Assembly (NCBI GenBank): GCA_009829735.1
Contig: CM020620.1
Location: forward strand, 26,692,951-26,756,950
DNA: 64,000 nucleotides
Direction of reading: 5' to 3'
Source: Pyropia yezoensis
Taxonomy: Eukaryota > Rhodophyta > Bangiophyceae > Bangiales > Bangiaceae
The translations under genes were made by a program, and so were the position numbers. Shown here in pieces: positions 21,414 through 32,777 of the stretch. Under the pieces are notes generated by a model, which saw only the letters and a list, made by a program, of their open reading frames with translations, was not told the DNA's origin and made no database searches. Numbering within the stretch: position 1 is the stretch's first letter; the number at the start of each line of letters is the position of its first letter.

Positions 21414-21869
21414 GAGTGCTATTTGTTTGTGAGGGACAGGGTCGTGGCAACCCTTATGGTAGCCGGGTAGTAGTGAGTATAAACTCATCCCCCGCTGGGG
21501 GCATTGCTTGCCTCTGTTTGCTGCCCTGGGGAGTACCCCTTCTGGCTCAGTGGTGCCTTGCCTCCCGCCCAACTTCTTCCGGTTGGTTCATGCTTGGGGA
21601 GGTTATCCTCCCTCACTTTGTGTCTTGGCTTGGGGAGGTCATCCTCCCGTGTAAGCTCCCTAGTTACTTCGATATTATCGGAGTTAGCCTTTACCTTTAA
21701 GTTAACTTATTAAGGTTCAGGTTTTTACTTAGTTACCTAAGCTTAGCTCTACTTAGTTACCTAAGCTTGGTTCGACTTAGAAACCTAAGTCTGCCGTAAC
21801 CATGTCACACCCTACTTAGTAGGTATAAGCCTCACCCCCCAACAGCCGAAGTCGGTGTCGGTTGGGTTG
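21414..21869. promoter_or_regulatory. A2 spacer between convergent ORFs, with hairpin repeats
   Basis: 456 bp separating the 3' ends of the antisense ORF and pol. It contains GGGAGG/CCTCCC hairpins near 21597-21655. At about 21728-21795 there are three tandem ~24-bp units, each a mini-hairpin with CTTAG and CTAAG stems (loops TTAC or AAAC). The same set lies in A1 at about 29070-29150. Its position suggests a two-sided 3'-end or transcription-termination region, which is inference. Confidence 0.6.
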
Positions 21870-24800
21870 TTACAGTAGGCGTCGTCGCCTCATGTAAGGC
21901 ATGAGTAGTTGGCGGGGTATATTTGCCGCCTGTTCCCAGGTGGGTGAGTCGTATCCGACCCACATAACCTTGACGTACCAGGGTCCTGGTAGGTCCGGGT
22001 CGGTGTGTCCGACCACGCTCTCTACTTGGTATGGAATCCCATCCGGTCCCACCGGGTCATCTGACCGGTGGGTTGTAAGAGCTTCATGTAGCAACCCAGC
22101 CGGTACCGGCTGAGGCTGTTCCGGCATCGGAGCAGGTGTGACGTCATTCATGCTGATGCGTTGAATCTCCGTATCGGACTGTAAGATAACAGAGTGGTTA
22201 TCTCTGTGGAGGATCTGGTACGGTCCCTTGACCGGTTGCATGAGCTTGTTCCCTCGGAACTTCTCGTGTCTGATATAGACCCAGTCACCTGTTACCAGGG
22301 TTGCGTTGCGCACCCGTAGTCGGGCGTCGAAGTTCTTCTTATATCGAAGTTGTGTTCTGTCAAGGGCACCCTTGAGCTTAGGAATCATCCACGATAGCTT
22401 GGCCAACCAAGCTAGGTGGATGCGTTCGGCGGGTCGGCCCTTCGGTGTATCATACCGAGTGCACCTGCCTGGCGGCAGCGTCAGGTTACCGACGCCTAGT
22501 GGCATGACCCACTCCAGCGGAGCAATGTTTGTGCTCCGATGTGGCCTGGCATTGTATGCCAGGGTGAGTACGGACAGAAGCCTGTCCCAAGTGTTCGTGT
22601 GCTCGGCCACGTAGCACTGTAGCATCTTTACGATGGTGCGGTTGAACCGCTCCACCTGCCCGTTGGACTGCGGGTGGTAGTCGGATGCCCGACGTGGTTC
22701 GATACCGAACATGCCCAGGACCTTAGTGCAGAATGCCGACGTAAGGTTTGCTCCGTTATCGGAGAGGAGTTGCTTCATGACTCCGTATGCACTGATCCAG
22801 TGGTCAACCACTGCGTTCATGATCGTGTATGCCGTATCATTCGGGATGGCTGCCGCTCGTGACAGCTTGGTGAATCGGTCAGACATGACCAGGATGTACC
22901 TGTTCCCTTCTTCCGTTACCGGAAGTGGCCCGAGCATGTCGATAGCGACTTGCTCGTTGGGCCCATCGGGTGGGAATAGCTTCATGGCAGACGCCTGCCT
23001 ATGTAGACTCATGCGGTTACGCGCACAGGGGTGGCATCCCCTTACGTGGTCGACCACGTCGACGGCCATTGCTGGCCAGTAGAAGAACCTTCGCATTGCT
23101 GCGAACATACGTGAACCCCCCGGGTGTCCGGCTGTAGGGTTCTCATGTTCTCGTTCCATGACGGCTTGCCGTAAGGACACGGGAACCACGACTTGATGTC
23201 GTCCATCGGCGGGTGCCCGCCGGTATATGAGTCCGTCTTCGTTCTCGGAGAAGATGCCGGCCGTACCGGCCAGGAGGTTAGCACGATGACGTCTACAGTC
23301 ATCGTCGTTGGCCTGTGCCTCGCGGAAGTCCGCGAGGGTCAATGGGCACGCAAGGTGTGCCATAGTATGGTCAGCCATACCCTGGGTAGCATTACCCACC
23401 ATGCACACCGGTACTACCGGGATGTCCTCGTCCACCGGGCGGGTATCCCCGCTCGGGGTGTCGAGTCGAGACAACGCGTCTCCGAGGTGGTGGGTTGACC
23501 CAGCCTTATACACCGTGCGGTAGTCGTGCTCGGCCATCTTCAGCCTCCATCGGGCTAGCCTCCCATGGCTATCGGAATCCTTGTCACCAAGGTTGAGGAG
23601 CCATCGTAGGGGTTCGTGGTCGGACCTCACGATGAACCTGGAGCCCTCCAGGTATGGACGGAGCAGTTGCACTGCCCATATAACTCCGAGGCATTCACGC
23701 TCGGTGGCACTATAGTTCCGCTCAGCCGGGTTGAGTGTCCGGCTGAAGTACCCTACCGGACGTAGGTCCGGGATAACGTTATCGGTACCGATCAACGTCT
23801 CTCCCTGTAACAGGGTGCATCCCACTTGTGTATCACACGCATCGACATCGATGACGAAGGTACCCCGTCTATGCGGTAACGCAAGGACGGGTGGGGCTAG
23901 TAGGGCTCGCTTCAGCGACTCGAATGCCTCCTCTTCGCTAGGCGAAGGGGGTTGGAGTACCTTGGGTAAGGTACTGCTCGTAAGAACCGTTAACGGTTTA
24001 GCTATCCGAGCGAAGTCCTTGACGAACCGTCGGTATACATTGCACATTCCCAGGAAGCTCTTGAGCTGCGTCTGGGTGTTAGGGAACCGGGCATCCCGGA
24101 GTGCCTGGGTATTGGCTTCGAGTACCCCTAGTTTACCAGGGGTTATCTGGTGGCCCAGATACTCGACCGTCTGTTGGAAGAAGGCGCACTTCTTCAGACG
24201 CAGGGTTACCCCGGCGTTCCTCAAGAGGGTGAGTACCTCGTCAACATGTTGTACATGGTCATCCATGTTACGCGAGAAGACGATGACGTCATCGAGGTAC
24301 ACTAGGCAGTTACGCCACTTCACCCCCGACAGTATGATGTCGATAGCCCGCTGGAATGTAGCGGGGGCGTTGGACAATCCGAAGGGCATCCTTAGGAACT
24401 CGTACACTCCACTGTGACAGACGAATGCCGTCTTGGGGATATCCTCGTCCGCCACCGGGATCTGCCAGTATCCGGCGTTGCAGTCGATGGTGGTAAACAC
24501 CGTAGCCTCCCCCAGGGAGTCGATGCATTCATCCATCCTTGGTAAAGGGTATGAGTCCTTCTTGGTAACCAAGTTGAGGCGTCGATAATCGATGCAAAAC
24601 CGAGGGGTTTGATCCTTCTTCGGCACAATAACGACTGGGGCACCCCATTCCGACATCGAAGGTCGGATCACCTTAGCTTCACTCATCCTCTTCACTTCTC
24701 CATCAACGATCTCTCGTTGCATAGGTCCCGCTCGGTGCGGTTGTGAGCGGGCGGGTCGTGCGCCTGGTACCAGGTCTATACGATGTTGGGTTGCCCCAAT

Positions 24801-26036
24801 GGTCCCCAAGGCCCCGCCTGTCCACATAACGTCATGCTTTCTTAGAATTCGTCGTACCCCTTCGGCTACCGAAGGGGGAAGGTGGTCGAGGTCAGCCTCG
24901 GCCAGTGCCTTCAAGGCCTCTTGGTCCTTTGGCGGCAGGTCCGCCGGAGCCGCCGATGGGTTAGGCTTCCCGTCATCGGGTTGCTGTCGCTCGGTGGTCT
25001 CGGCGACCGCCAGTACTTCAAGTGGTTCCACTTGACCTTCCTTATCAGGGGTAAGGATATCTCCTTCGTAGAGTTCGGCAATCCCGAGGATAGTTCCCTT
25101 CGGGAGGGTGACTGCCTTACGGCGGTAGTTCGCCATCACTAGGAGGGACGACCCTCCTGCTGGGAGGTCTATGAGACCGTTGGCCATGGTCAACCCATGG
25201 CGCTTGTACGTCCGTAGGTTGGACTGGACTCTGCAGATGCCTGCGAGGTCGCAGTTAACCGGGAGGACTGTCTCTGACAACGGCTCAAAGCGAGTTCGCT
25301 TGGCCAACCGAAGTGTCTTCGGCTCGACGCTTGCGTACACCTCAGCCACGTTAACGTGGCTTCCTTGTAGCGTCAGGTCCCTGACGATAGCCGTGTGTCC
25401 TCGCTTCGTCCCGTCGGCTTCTTGAAGCTCGACGGTCCTCCGGCCTGGCCGGATTGCATCAACGTGAACGTTGATGAAGGTGCACCCCAGTATGCAGGGC
25501 ACCGATAGCGTTTCACATACCAGGAAGTCAACTTCCGTGGTGAGATCCCCGATGGTAACCTGCAGCGACATCGCTGCGGTCGTACGAATGAGTCGACCAT
25601 TCGCGTCCTTGATGGTGGGTCCCCGAGTCACTCTGACTCGTGGAAGCCACTTGTCCGGGAGGGTATCCTTCCGGATAAGGTTGGGTCCAGCCCCTGTGTC
25701 CAGTACAGGGTAGTACGATCGTGTCGACTGGGGGTCAACCCCCAGTGTGGCTGATACCTTGAAGTTATCCAAGGTAAACAACACATGTCCTACACCGATA
25801 TCCGGTGTAGCTCGGGCATCCTGAACATGGCCCTTGTCTGGTTCAACGTGACGGGGCTTCCCGTCCTCTCCTCCCAACCTTGGAGGTTGGTCATCAATCC
25901 CCTGACGCCGTGTCGTCGGGGCCGGAAGGTGTACCCGGGGGTTGATGCGGCGTCGGCTCAACCGCGCTCTCCGTGGGGCTTTCCCCGCGGTACTCCGGGG
26001 TGGCTTGCTTGGGTGACCCCAGCGCCCCCCGGTCAT
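21870..26036 (-). CDS. pol: Pol polyprotein of A2, intact
   Basis: Uninterrupted 1388-residue polyprotein. The protease has DTGAG at residues 113-117. Reverse transcriptase includes RFCIDYRRLN near 478 and VYLDDVIVF near 577-585. RNase H has VIDVDACDTQ near 727 and RSDHEPLRWL further on. The integrase zinc region is at about 965-1010 (HPGG...GCHPCARNR). The core has D near 1030 (IDMLGPLP), D near 1090 (LLSDNGAN) and E near 1127 (NGQVERFNR). A chromodomain-like C-terminus (about 1330-1388) contains VMWVGYDSPTWEQ. The order PR-RT-RH-IN-CHD places it with chromoviruses. The ATG lies 8 nt after the gag stop in another frame, so translation by reinitiation is plausible. Confidence 0.95.
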   Translation of the reverse strand: MTGGRWGHPSKPPRSTAGKAPRRARLSRRRINPRVHLPAPTTRRQGIDDQPPRLGGEDGKPRHVEPDKGHVQDARATPDIGVGHVLFTLDNFKVSATLGVDPQSTRSYYPVLDTGAGPNLIRKDTLPDKWLPRVRVTRGPTIKDANGRLIRTTAAMSLQVTIGDLTTEVDFLVCETLSVPCILGCTFINVHVDAIRPGRRTVELQEADGTKRGHTAIVRDLTLQGSHVNVAEVYASVEPKTLRLAKRTRFEPLSETVLPVNCDLAGICRVQSNLRTYKRHGLTMANGLIDLPAGGSSLLVMANYRRKAVTLPKGTILGIAELYEGDILTPDKEGQVEPLEVLAVAETTERQQPDDGKPNPSAAPADLPPKDQEALKALAEADLDHLPPSVAEGVRRILRKHDVMWTGGALGTIGATQHRIDLVPGARPARSQPHRAGPMQREIVDGEVKRMSEAKVIRPSMSEWGAPVVIVPKKDQTPRFCIDYRRLNLVTKKDSYPLPRMDECIDSLGEATVFTTIDCNAGYWQIPVADEDIPKTAFVCHSGVYEFLRMPFGLSNAPATFQRAIDIILSGVKWRNCLVYLDDVIVFSRNMDDHVQHVDEVLTLLRNAGVTLRLKKCAFFQQTVEYLGHQITPGKLGVLEANTQALRDARFPNTQTQLKSFLGMCNVYRRFVKDFARIAKPLTVLTSSTLPKVLQPPSPSEEEAFESLKRALLAPPVLALPHRRGTFVIDVDACDTQVGCTLLQGETLIGTDNVIPDLRPVGYFSRTLNPAERNYSATERECLGVIWAVQLLRPYLEGSRFIVRSDHEPLRWLLNLGDKDSDSHGRLARWRLKMAEHDYRTVYKAGSTHHLGDALSRLDTPSGDTRPVDEDIPVVPVCMVGNATQGMADHTMAHLACPLTLADFREAQANDDDCRRHRANLLAGTAGIFSENEDGLIYRRAPADGRHQVVVPVSLRQAVMEREHENPTAGHPGGSRMFAAMRRFFYWPAMAVDVVDHVRGCHPCARNRMSLHRQASAMKLFPPDGPNEQVAIDMLGPLPVTEEGNRYILVMSDRFTKLSRAAAIPNDTAYTIMNAVVDHWISAYGVMKQLLSDNGANLTSAFCTKVLGMFGIEPRRASDYHPQSNGQVERFNRTIVKMLQCYVAEHTNTWDRLLSVLTLAYNARPHRSTNIAPLEWVMPLGVGNLTLPPGRCTRYDTPKGRPAERIHLAWLAKLSWMIPKLKGALDRTQLRYKKNFDARLRVRNATLVTGDWVYIRHEKFRGNKLMQPVKGPYQILHRDNHSVILQSDTEIQRISMNDVTPAPMPEQPQPVPAGLLHEALTTHRSDDPVGPDGIPYQVESVVGHTDPDLPGPWYVKVMWVGYDSPTWEQAANIPRQLLMPYMRRRRLL

Positions 26037-26044
26037 CCTTCCTC

Positions 26045-28228
26045 TTACTCGTTTCCCGCCCTTGGTAGGGTGCTGTCCGCCGGGACATCCGGCTGAGGAG
26101 GTGCCCCCTCGACGGCCAGTACTCCACCTGGAGCTGGCTGCCTACCCGGTGCGGGTCCGGGTGCTCGGGGGGGATACCCCCCGGTGGATGCCTTGCGTTG
26201 CGCCGCTGCCTGCCGAGACTCCTCGGGGATGAGTGGGCAGGAAGACACCCAGTGCTGGGGATCCCCACACAACATACATCCGGACGTGCCGGTCCCCCCT
26301 TGACGTCGCATCGGGGTAGCCCCGTAGCTACGGTTGCCTCCCTCGGGTGCCCGAGTGCCTGCTCCCTGGTAGGCCTTGGGTCCTTGGGTCAACCGGAACA
26401 TGGACTCCCCCAACCGGTTGGGTCGGCCCGCAATCTGCGGGGGTGCCTCCGTGCGCACCGCCCATGTTGGCAAGGGTTGGTGAGGGTTACCCGTCACCGG
26501 GGAGTACCCCGTAGTCCGCACATACGGGACGCGCCGTCCCGTTCCTTCGTTGACCTGGAACTGGGTTCCAGCCGGGGCGATGTACGCTACCGTACCATGT
26601 TCATCAATCACCGGCGTCGCCGGTAGCAACAGGTGGCCCTGTTGGTCGACTAGAGGGTCACCCTCACCAATAGGGGTATGTTCGGTCGCAACCAGTACTG
26701 GTGCGGCCTTACGTTCCACCTTCTCTTGCCTCGGTACCGGGGTAAGACTGGGCTTGCCTCCCTCACCCTTGGGCTTCGGGGCCAAGGCACACTCCGGGTG
26801 TAGAACCCGGTAGGCGTCCCCTAGGGACTTGCACATATGCATCAGTCGACTGAAGTTCGTCCGTGCCGTGTTGGCGCCCCGTGCGGATATCCGCACGTAG
26901 TTGGGTACTCCTGCGAACAGGATGGCTCATAGCTCCCCTTCTCCGAGGAGCTTCCCCAGCTCGTAGTCGAGCTCTTGGATCCGGCGTCCAAACATCTCCT
27001 CATCCTCCCAGGACTGGGCGGTGGCAGTGCGAAGGGCCCGATAGTGGTCCTCGCACTTGTCCTCACTGAGGTAGCTGCTCAGCAGCTCCTTCAATATCCC
27101 ACGGTAATCCATGGGGGTGGCCGCGACCCTCATTCCCGGCATCGGGGATGCCTGGCGAAGAATGCCTCGCACCCGTTCATCAACAAAGAACGGGAGGATC
27201 TCCAGGGCCAGCCCCTCGTTAACGAGCGCCTTGTCTGCGGCTGCCTTGAAGCTAGTCAAGAAGCCGATGACTGCCAACGGGCGTCCGTTCGGCCCCCCGA
27301 ACATAGGGACTCCCTTCATAAGGGTCTGCATAGAGCGGATCGCCCGATGCGACGTATGACGCATCGATTCCGATACGGTGGTAGAGCGGTCCTCCAAACG
27401 ATAACGTTCGGGAGTCAGTACCGACCGGAAGACCTCGTTGACGATCTCCGTGTCGGCGTCCTGGATATCCAGTCGCTTAGCCAGATGAGGAGCAAACTCA
27501 TCGGACTCCATCCGCTTCAGTAGGCTCGCAGTTACCTGCGCGGTCATAGCTTCCACCACTGAAGATGGTACTTCAGGCGTCGGCACCTCGGGAACCCGAG
27601 TTGCCTGGCCTCCTTCGTCGTGGGGGTACTGTGAGAGGGTACCCCCTCCCCCAATTACCGACTCTCCACCGGCGTAAGTATCCGCCGGGTCGTGTCCGTG
27701 GAGTCCGCTTCGGGTGCTCCGAGCGTATCGCTCCGTGTGGCTACGTTCCAACTCAGCCGACGAGTCGGATCCATACCCCGTTGTGTCCGGGGGTTGTCCA
27801 GGAGTAGCAACACCGGGGTTGACCCTGGTGGACTCCGAAAGTAGTCCGGCCGGTTCGAACCGTACCGGTGTGGGAGGAACACGACGGGGTCCCGTCGTGT
27901 GCCGTGTTGACATCAACACTGCCATTGCGTCCTCCGTCCGATCTTGACGGGCGTCGAGCCCGGAAAACCGGGCCTCGATGCGGGCCAATGATGCCATCAG
28001 GGAATCCCCTGGTGAAGGAGGCGGCGGAGTGAGGTCGGTCGACGACAGTTGCGGCGGGCCCCCGCCTCCTGCCGTCCGAGCCGTGCCAAACGTCGATCCG
28101 GCACCGGAAAGCATTGGCGTCTCAATGTTATCGATCGGGTTCCCGATCCCGGTTCCCGTAGTCACCTCCGGGGTCGGCGTCGACGCCGATCCGTCATCTT
28201 GAACGTTCCCCGTCTCTTGGGTAGACAT
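26045..28228 (-). pseudogene. gag: Gag of A2, one nonsense codon
   Basis: Homologue of the A1 gag with ATG at 28226-28228. It is in one frame throughout but carries a stop at 26927-26929 where A1 has CGG (Arg). The zinc knuckle is retained at about 26240-26280. The stop changes C to T and G to A in one codon. Since pol and LTRs are intact, A2 could only have moved with Gag supplied from another copy or before this mutation. Confidence 0.9.
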
Positions 28229-28453
28229 GGTCACAATCAGTCAACCGACGTATCAATCACCACGAACAAGAGAGCGAGGGGGTAGATTGGGGAGAGTAAC
28301 AGTAGATCACAGTCACAGGTAAAATCTCAACACAATCGATCAGGTCGCAACACCACGAGTACAAGAAAAGGACCGGATCCCTATCCGTGTGCCAGGGCCG
28401 AAGACGGCGTCACCACAAGGGTGACGGAAACCCGTCCCCTGCTGCTCCACCAA
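28229..28453 (-). promoter_or_regulatory. 5' leader and primer-binding site of A2
   Basis: The PBS is the complement of 28434-28452 and has the same 19 nt as A1, one base inside the LTR. The remaining ~200 nt match the A1 leader at 9780-9985. No upstream ORF of note. Confidence 0.75.
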
Positions 28454-28817
28454 TGTAGCACAATAGGGATCCGTCGCGCGTCCACTCTCAGGGAACACTC
28501 ACCAAGGGGGATCGGCACCAACGTCACCGGGAGGCCAAGGTTGCTATCCTTGGAGCGCAAGCCACGGGACCAAGATGGGAGCCCAAATGGGAGGGGTTTT
28601 GTTGTTCTACCTTGGCCGGCGGTGGATTCGCCACCGGCCCCCTCGTTATAAACCCTCGGAGACACTACTAACTACCCTCCACCCCAAGATGCAAGTCCCT
28701 CTGGTCATACGTAACTTATAGATACCGTGACCAGTACGAACTATCAAATTGAAAGTTAAGGGTTAGAAGTAGCCCCCCTGATATTAGGGTCACAATACGG
28801 ACAACCATATTGCTACA
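28454..28817 (-). repeat. 5' LTR of A2 (364 bp)
   Basis: Terminal repeats TGTAGCA and TGCTACA. The sequence is the same as 18015-18378 by eye. It is followed by the target duplicate GACCG at 28818-28822. Confidence 0.95.
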
Positions 28818-28996
28818 GACCGGATGGGATTCCATACCAAGTTGAGAGCGTGGTCGGACACACCGACCCGAACCTACCAGGACCCTGGTACGTGAAGGTT
28901 ATGTGGGTCGGATACGACTCACCCACCTGGGAACAGGCGGCGAATATACCCCGCCAACTCCTCATGCCTTACATGAGGCGACGACGCCTACTGTAA
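28818..28996 (+). pseudogene. pol: Displaced 3' end of A1 pol (chromodomain)
   Basis: After the A2 insertion the A1 frame resumes with DGIPYQVESVVGHTD and ends at TAA 28994-28996. It corresponds to the last ~57 residues of the A2 pol, with one visible difference (N for D in a DP(D/N)LPGPWY stretch). It is physically 10.8 kb from the rest of its gene. Confidence 0.93.
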
Positions 28997-29452
28997 CAAC
29001 CCAACCGACACCGACTTCGGCTGTTGGGGGGTGAGGCTTATACCTACTAAGTATGGTGTGACATGGTTACGGCAGACTTAGGTTTCTAAGTCAAATCAGG
29101 CATAGGTTTCTAAGTCGAACCAAGCTTAGGTAACTAAGTAAAACCTGAACCTTAATAAGTTAACTTAAAGGTAAAGGCTAACTTCGATAGTATCGAAGTA
29201 ACTAGGGAGCTTACACGGGAGGATGACCTCCCCAAGCCAAGACACAAAGTGAGGGAGGATAACCTCCCCAAGCATGAACCAACCGGAAGAAGTTGGGCGG
29301 GAGGCAAGGCACCACTGAGCCAGAAGGGGTACTCCCCAGGGCAGCAAACAGAGGCAAGCAATGCCCCCAGCGGGGGATGAGTTTATACTCACTACTACCC
29401 GGCTACCATAAGGGTTGCCACGACCCTGTCCCTCACAAACAAATAGCACTCC
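28997..29452. promoter_or_regulatory. A1 spacer between convergent ORFs
   Basis: Counterpart of 21414-21869 in the opposite orientation. It retains the three CTTAG/CTAAG mini-hairpins (about 29070-29150) and the GGGAGG/CCTCCC hairpins (about 29215-29275), although the primary sequence between them differs at several sites. Confidence 0.55.
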
Positions 29453-31823
29453 TCAGTGGGTAGACCCACTGCCCGAGGGAGGCCACTCACGCGTAAGCGC
29501 GTATACCTCCGTGCTCCACCGGTCGGCAATCTCACGACGGTCGACCACCCGAGTTACCTCGGTGCATAGCTGGACGAGGGTGCTGCGGCCAGCCTCCACG
29601 TCCTCCGGAGCTTTCTGGAGGCGGTCCAGCACGCCACCGAAGCAACGCGCTGACCCAACTAGCGCAGCACCTGGGGGGATATCCCCCCAGCTAACAGAGA
29701 GACCGTCCCGCATTGCGCGGGCAACAAGGGCGTCAACGCCCTCATACCAGAGACGGGGACCCCCGTCTTGTATGACAGGGGCGGGAGCGGACACTGGCGC
29801 AGCCAGAGGAGCCAGAGGAGCCGACACGGCTACCACCGGAGCCGGTGGCACCTGATACGAGGCTCGGTAGGACCCTACCGAAGGGGCTCCACCGTAACCC
29901 CGGCGGGGCTCCGCCCGACGACGGGACACCTCACGCTCCCCACCCGCAGAGCCCCACTCTCGGGGACGACGGCCAACCGCCGCCGGTATTGGGTTACCGA
30001 ACCACGGGGCAAGGACCTGAAGAGGGTCATGGATAACCATGGGAATACTCAGGTCAGGAACGGCCTCGGTGGACGCCCACCCATGGCAACTAGGCTCACC
30101 CGGCTGAGTACGCCAGATACGCAACGAGTGACGAGGCAAGGGGGTAGCCCCAGCCTGCGGGTCCCGGTACGGGGGAAGGGCCAACACCCCAACCCAGTTC
30201 ACGGCATCGTGAACAGCCAGCAGGGCCTCGAACTCCCGGGCCAACCCGGTCTTGGCAGCTATCAGGTCCACGCCCAACTGCGCGATGTGCCGACGGACAC
30301 CCGTCGGAAGATGAAACAGGCGCCCCTGCCGGCGGACGGACAGCAAGAAGGAGGACGCCTGCCCGAGGGTAACCTCAAGGGTGAAGGTACCCTGAAACGG
30401 GTGGACCGGCCGGGAGGCCAACACACTCCCGAAGTATCGGAGACAGGAGCCGGTGTCAAACCGGAAAGCAGGGGCGGGTTCCCACCCCTCCTGCCATAGC
30501 GGCGGGCGCACGGGAGTGTATACCGGCGCACGACCGTTGCCGGTCTGCAACGCACACGTTATATCCGTGCGAAACGCATCCGCCATGACACCATGGTTAC
30601 GTCGCCAGCTCGACGCCGACTTCAACCCCGCCATAGGCGGGTAGGGAGCCGTCAACGACAGATACGGGGATACCCCCGGGGTAGTTATCAAAGTCGGGAT
30701 ACCGACCGGTACTGCCCACCGTCTCCCCAAACGCAACCGGCTCCGCCGCCGCCGCAATCCCCCGAGCACTAGCCGGGTAGTCAATCTCCCGCGGCAACGC
30801 GGGAGCAATCAGGTCGCATACCCCGAAGACGGGGTCGAGGTAGACCTCACCCCGTCCCACCCGAGTGCGCCAGAGCTGCGCATGCCGGTCGTCCGGCTGA
30901 CTCAGGATCCAATGGTGTTCCACTCGCACCGCGTTCGGCTGGTTGACCAGCCGCATCAACTCCCGCTCCCAATTCGGGTCCACCTTGACGCGCCGGGAGG
31001 ACTCTCCACGGGGATGTGGCAGGTGGAAGTCCACCCGCATCCGCCCATCGGACTCCATGGACTCTTGTACAGTCAGGCCTCGAACCCGAGCCACCAAGTC
31101 GGACATCGACATGGCGGGTTGACCCGCCGCCACGGCGACGCCGCCACCCAACGGGGCAACTCGTGCAGGAACAGGAAGAATAGGGGGCGCCGGGGGATGC
31201 CCCACCGGCAGAGGGGCCGGCACCGGAGTCGCACGGGGCCGAGGAGGAAGAAGAAGGGCGGGCGCCCGCCCGGAGTAACTACCGGAGTCCACTGCCATCG
31301 GTGTAGACCCACCTTGACCGCCAGACGCCCGCGGCACCGCGGGCAGAGCAACGCCGCCACCCGAGCCCGACGGGGGCACCTCGGGGGCAGCAGGGGTAGA
31401 CCCGCCACCCGCAGCCGCGGATGAACCACCCGGGCGGGCACCCGCGCCGTCGTGACCCGCCGTCCCGGTCGGGGTGCCACCATAACCGCCCGACACGCCG
31501 GCGACGCCGTCTTGAGGTTGGGCCGCGCCGGCACCGGCGACAGAAGCCATCCGGGCTGCCGGAGGAGTAGGGGTAGACACAGCAGCTACCCGCGGTTGCC
31601 CGCCACCCGACGGAGCCGTCGTGCCGCTGCACACGGACGACAAACCGCCCGGAGCACCGTCCGGAGCCACACGAACGGTCACCCGGTCGTCCTCGTCCTC
31701 GGACGAGCTCGCGAGGAAGCACTCGGCGGCGGTGGCGGAGACGGGAACGTCGTCCACCATCACCTCCTCCCCCTCCTCAGGCAGGAGGTCGTCCTCACCC
31801 CCGGGTACCTGGGGGTCCGACAT
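29453..31823 (-). pseudogene. Antisense ORF of A1, frameshifted
   Basis: Minus-strand homologue of the A2 antisense gene, starting at the ATG complementary to 31821-31823 and ending at a stop at 29453-29455. The reading frame changes near 30680, where C and G run lengths differ from A2, so it is split into about 408 and 410 codons. The core motifs (DLVARVRGLTVQESMESDGR, CLRYFGSV, RRQGRLFHLP) are retained. The Pro/Gly/Ala linker is shorter and more diverged than the core, a pattern consistent with past protein-level selection. Confidence 0.8.
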
Positions 31824-32402
31824 GGTGCAACCGGGGTAGCAGGGGCGCCCCGTGCAGAAAAGCCGAGGCCGGCTCGACCCGGTACAGAGAACGCTCGCAC
31901 GGACGAGCCAGGGAAGCGCGGGCACCCGCACTTATCACCACACAGCTGGGCACCAGCGATAGGGAAGCGCGGGACGACCCGCGCCAGCCGACCTACGAGG
32001 GCGCTCCCGCCAGGCACCTGGGGCGGGGCCACGCCCCCCCCACACGGGGTAATCGAGGGGGGGGTCACCCCCAACCGCCCCCACGCAACGCGGGCAGCCC
32101 CCGCCCCCCACTCAATCGTCCACACGAGAGGGGCCCCCCTACCACCAGGCACCTGGTGGCGGATCCGCTTGCACCACCCCTCGGAAAGGGGGGTCGTGAA
32201 CAGAAACCCGCATCGGGAATCTAACGGTCCGGAAAACGGATCGTGTGTGTACCACACAAAGGGGGGCACCCCCCTCAGACAACCTCGAAAAGGGGTGTCT
32301 GTCGCGACGGGGCGCAAAGCCCCACCCGACGGGTAAACGGTCACGCGACCCACTTACATTCGGTAATCCGAATGCAACTCGACCCGAGGACGGGCCGAAT
32401 CT

Positions 32403-32414
32403 GAGGGGGGGATA
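32403..32414 (+). promoter_or_regulatory. Polypurine tract of A1
   Basis: GAGGGGGGGATA lies directly before the 3' LTR start at 32415. The A2 equivalent adjoins its LTR at 18379. Confidence 0.75.
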
Positions 32415-32777
32415 TGTAGCAATATGGTTGTCCGTATTGTGACCCTAATAGTAGGGGGGCTACTTCTAATCCTTGGCTTTCAATTTGAGAGTCCGTACTG
32501 GTCACGGTATCTATAAGTTACGTATGACCAGAGGGACTTGCATCTTGGGGTGGAGGGTAGTTAGTAGTGTCTCCGGGGGTTTATAACGAGGGTGCCGGTG
32601 GCGAATCCACCGCCGGCCAAGGTAGAACAACAAACCCCTCCCATTTGGGCTCCCATCTTGGTCCCGTGGCTTGGGCTCCAAGGACAGCAACCTTGGCCTC
32701 CCGGTGACGTTGGTGCCGATCCCCCTTGGTGAGTGTTCCCTGAGAGTGGACGTGCGACGGATCCCTATTGTGCTACA
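32415..32777 (+). repeat. 3' LTR of A1 (363 bp)
   Basis: TGTAGCA to TGCTACA, followed by target duplicate CGTCG. By eye it differs from the 5' LTR at roughly eight to ten positions, several of them within the GC hairpin below the TATA-like box. Confidence 0.95.

Larger units (their letters stand above)
18015..28817 (-). mobile_element. Ty3/gypsy family A copy A2, nested in A1
   Basis: Complete element on the minus strand: 5' LTR 28454-28817, PBS 28434-28452, gag, intact pol, spacer, antisense ORF, 3' LTR 18015-18378. The target duplication is GACCG at 18010-18014 and 28818-28822, within A1's chromodomain codons. The LTRs appear identical by eye, which indicates a recent insertion. About 10.8 kb long, large for a gypsy element because of the extra antisense gene. 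Confidence 0.93.
9397..32777 (+). mobile_element. Ty3/gypsy family A copy A1 (host of nested A2)
   Basis: Complete LTR element on the plus strand, flanked by the 5-bp target duplication CGTCG (9392-9396 and 32778-32782). Order: 5' LTR, PBS, gag, pol up to the chromodomain (interrupted by A2 from 18015 to 28817), end of pol, inter-ORF spacer, antisense ORF, polypurine tract, 3' LTR. The two LTRs differ at several positions by eye (roughly 2-3%), so A1 is older than A2. It interrupts an ORF of the surrounding sequence. Confidence 0.93.

Noticed and set aside
21725..21795. Triple CTTAG/CTAAG array as a CRISPR-like repeat
   Set aside because: Units are contiguous mini-hairpins without spacers, in a retrotransposon of a eukaryote.
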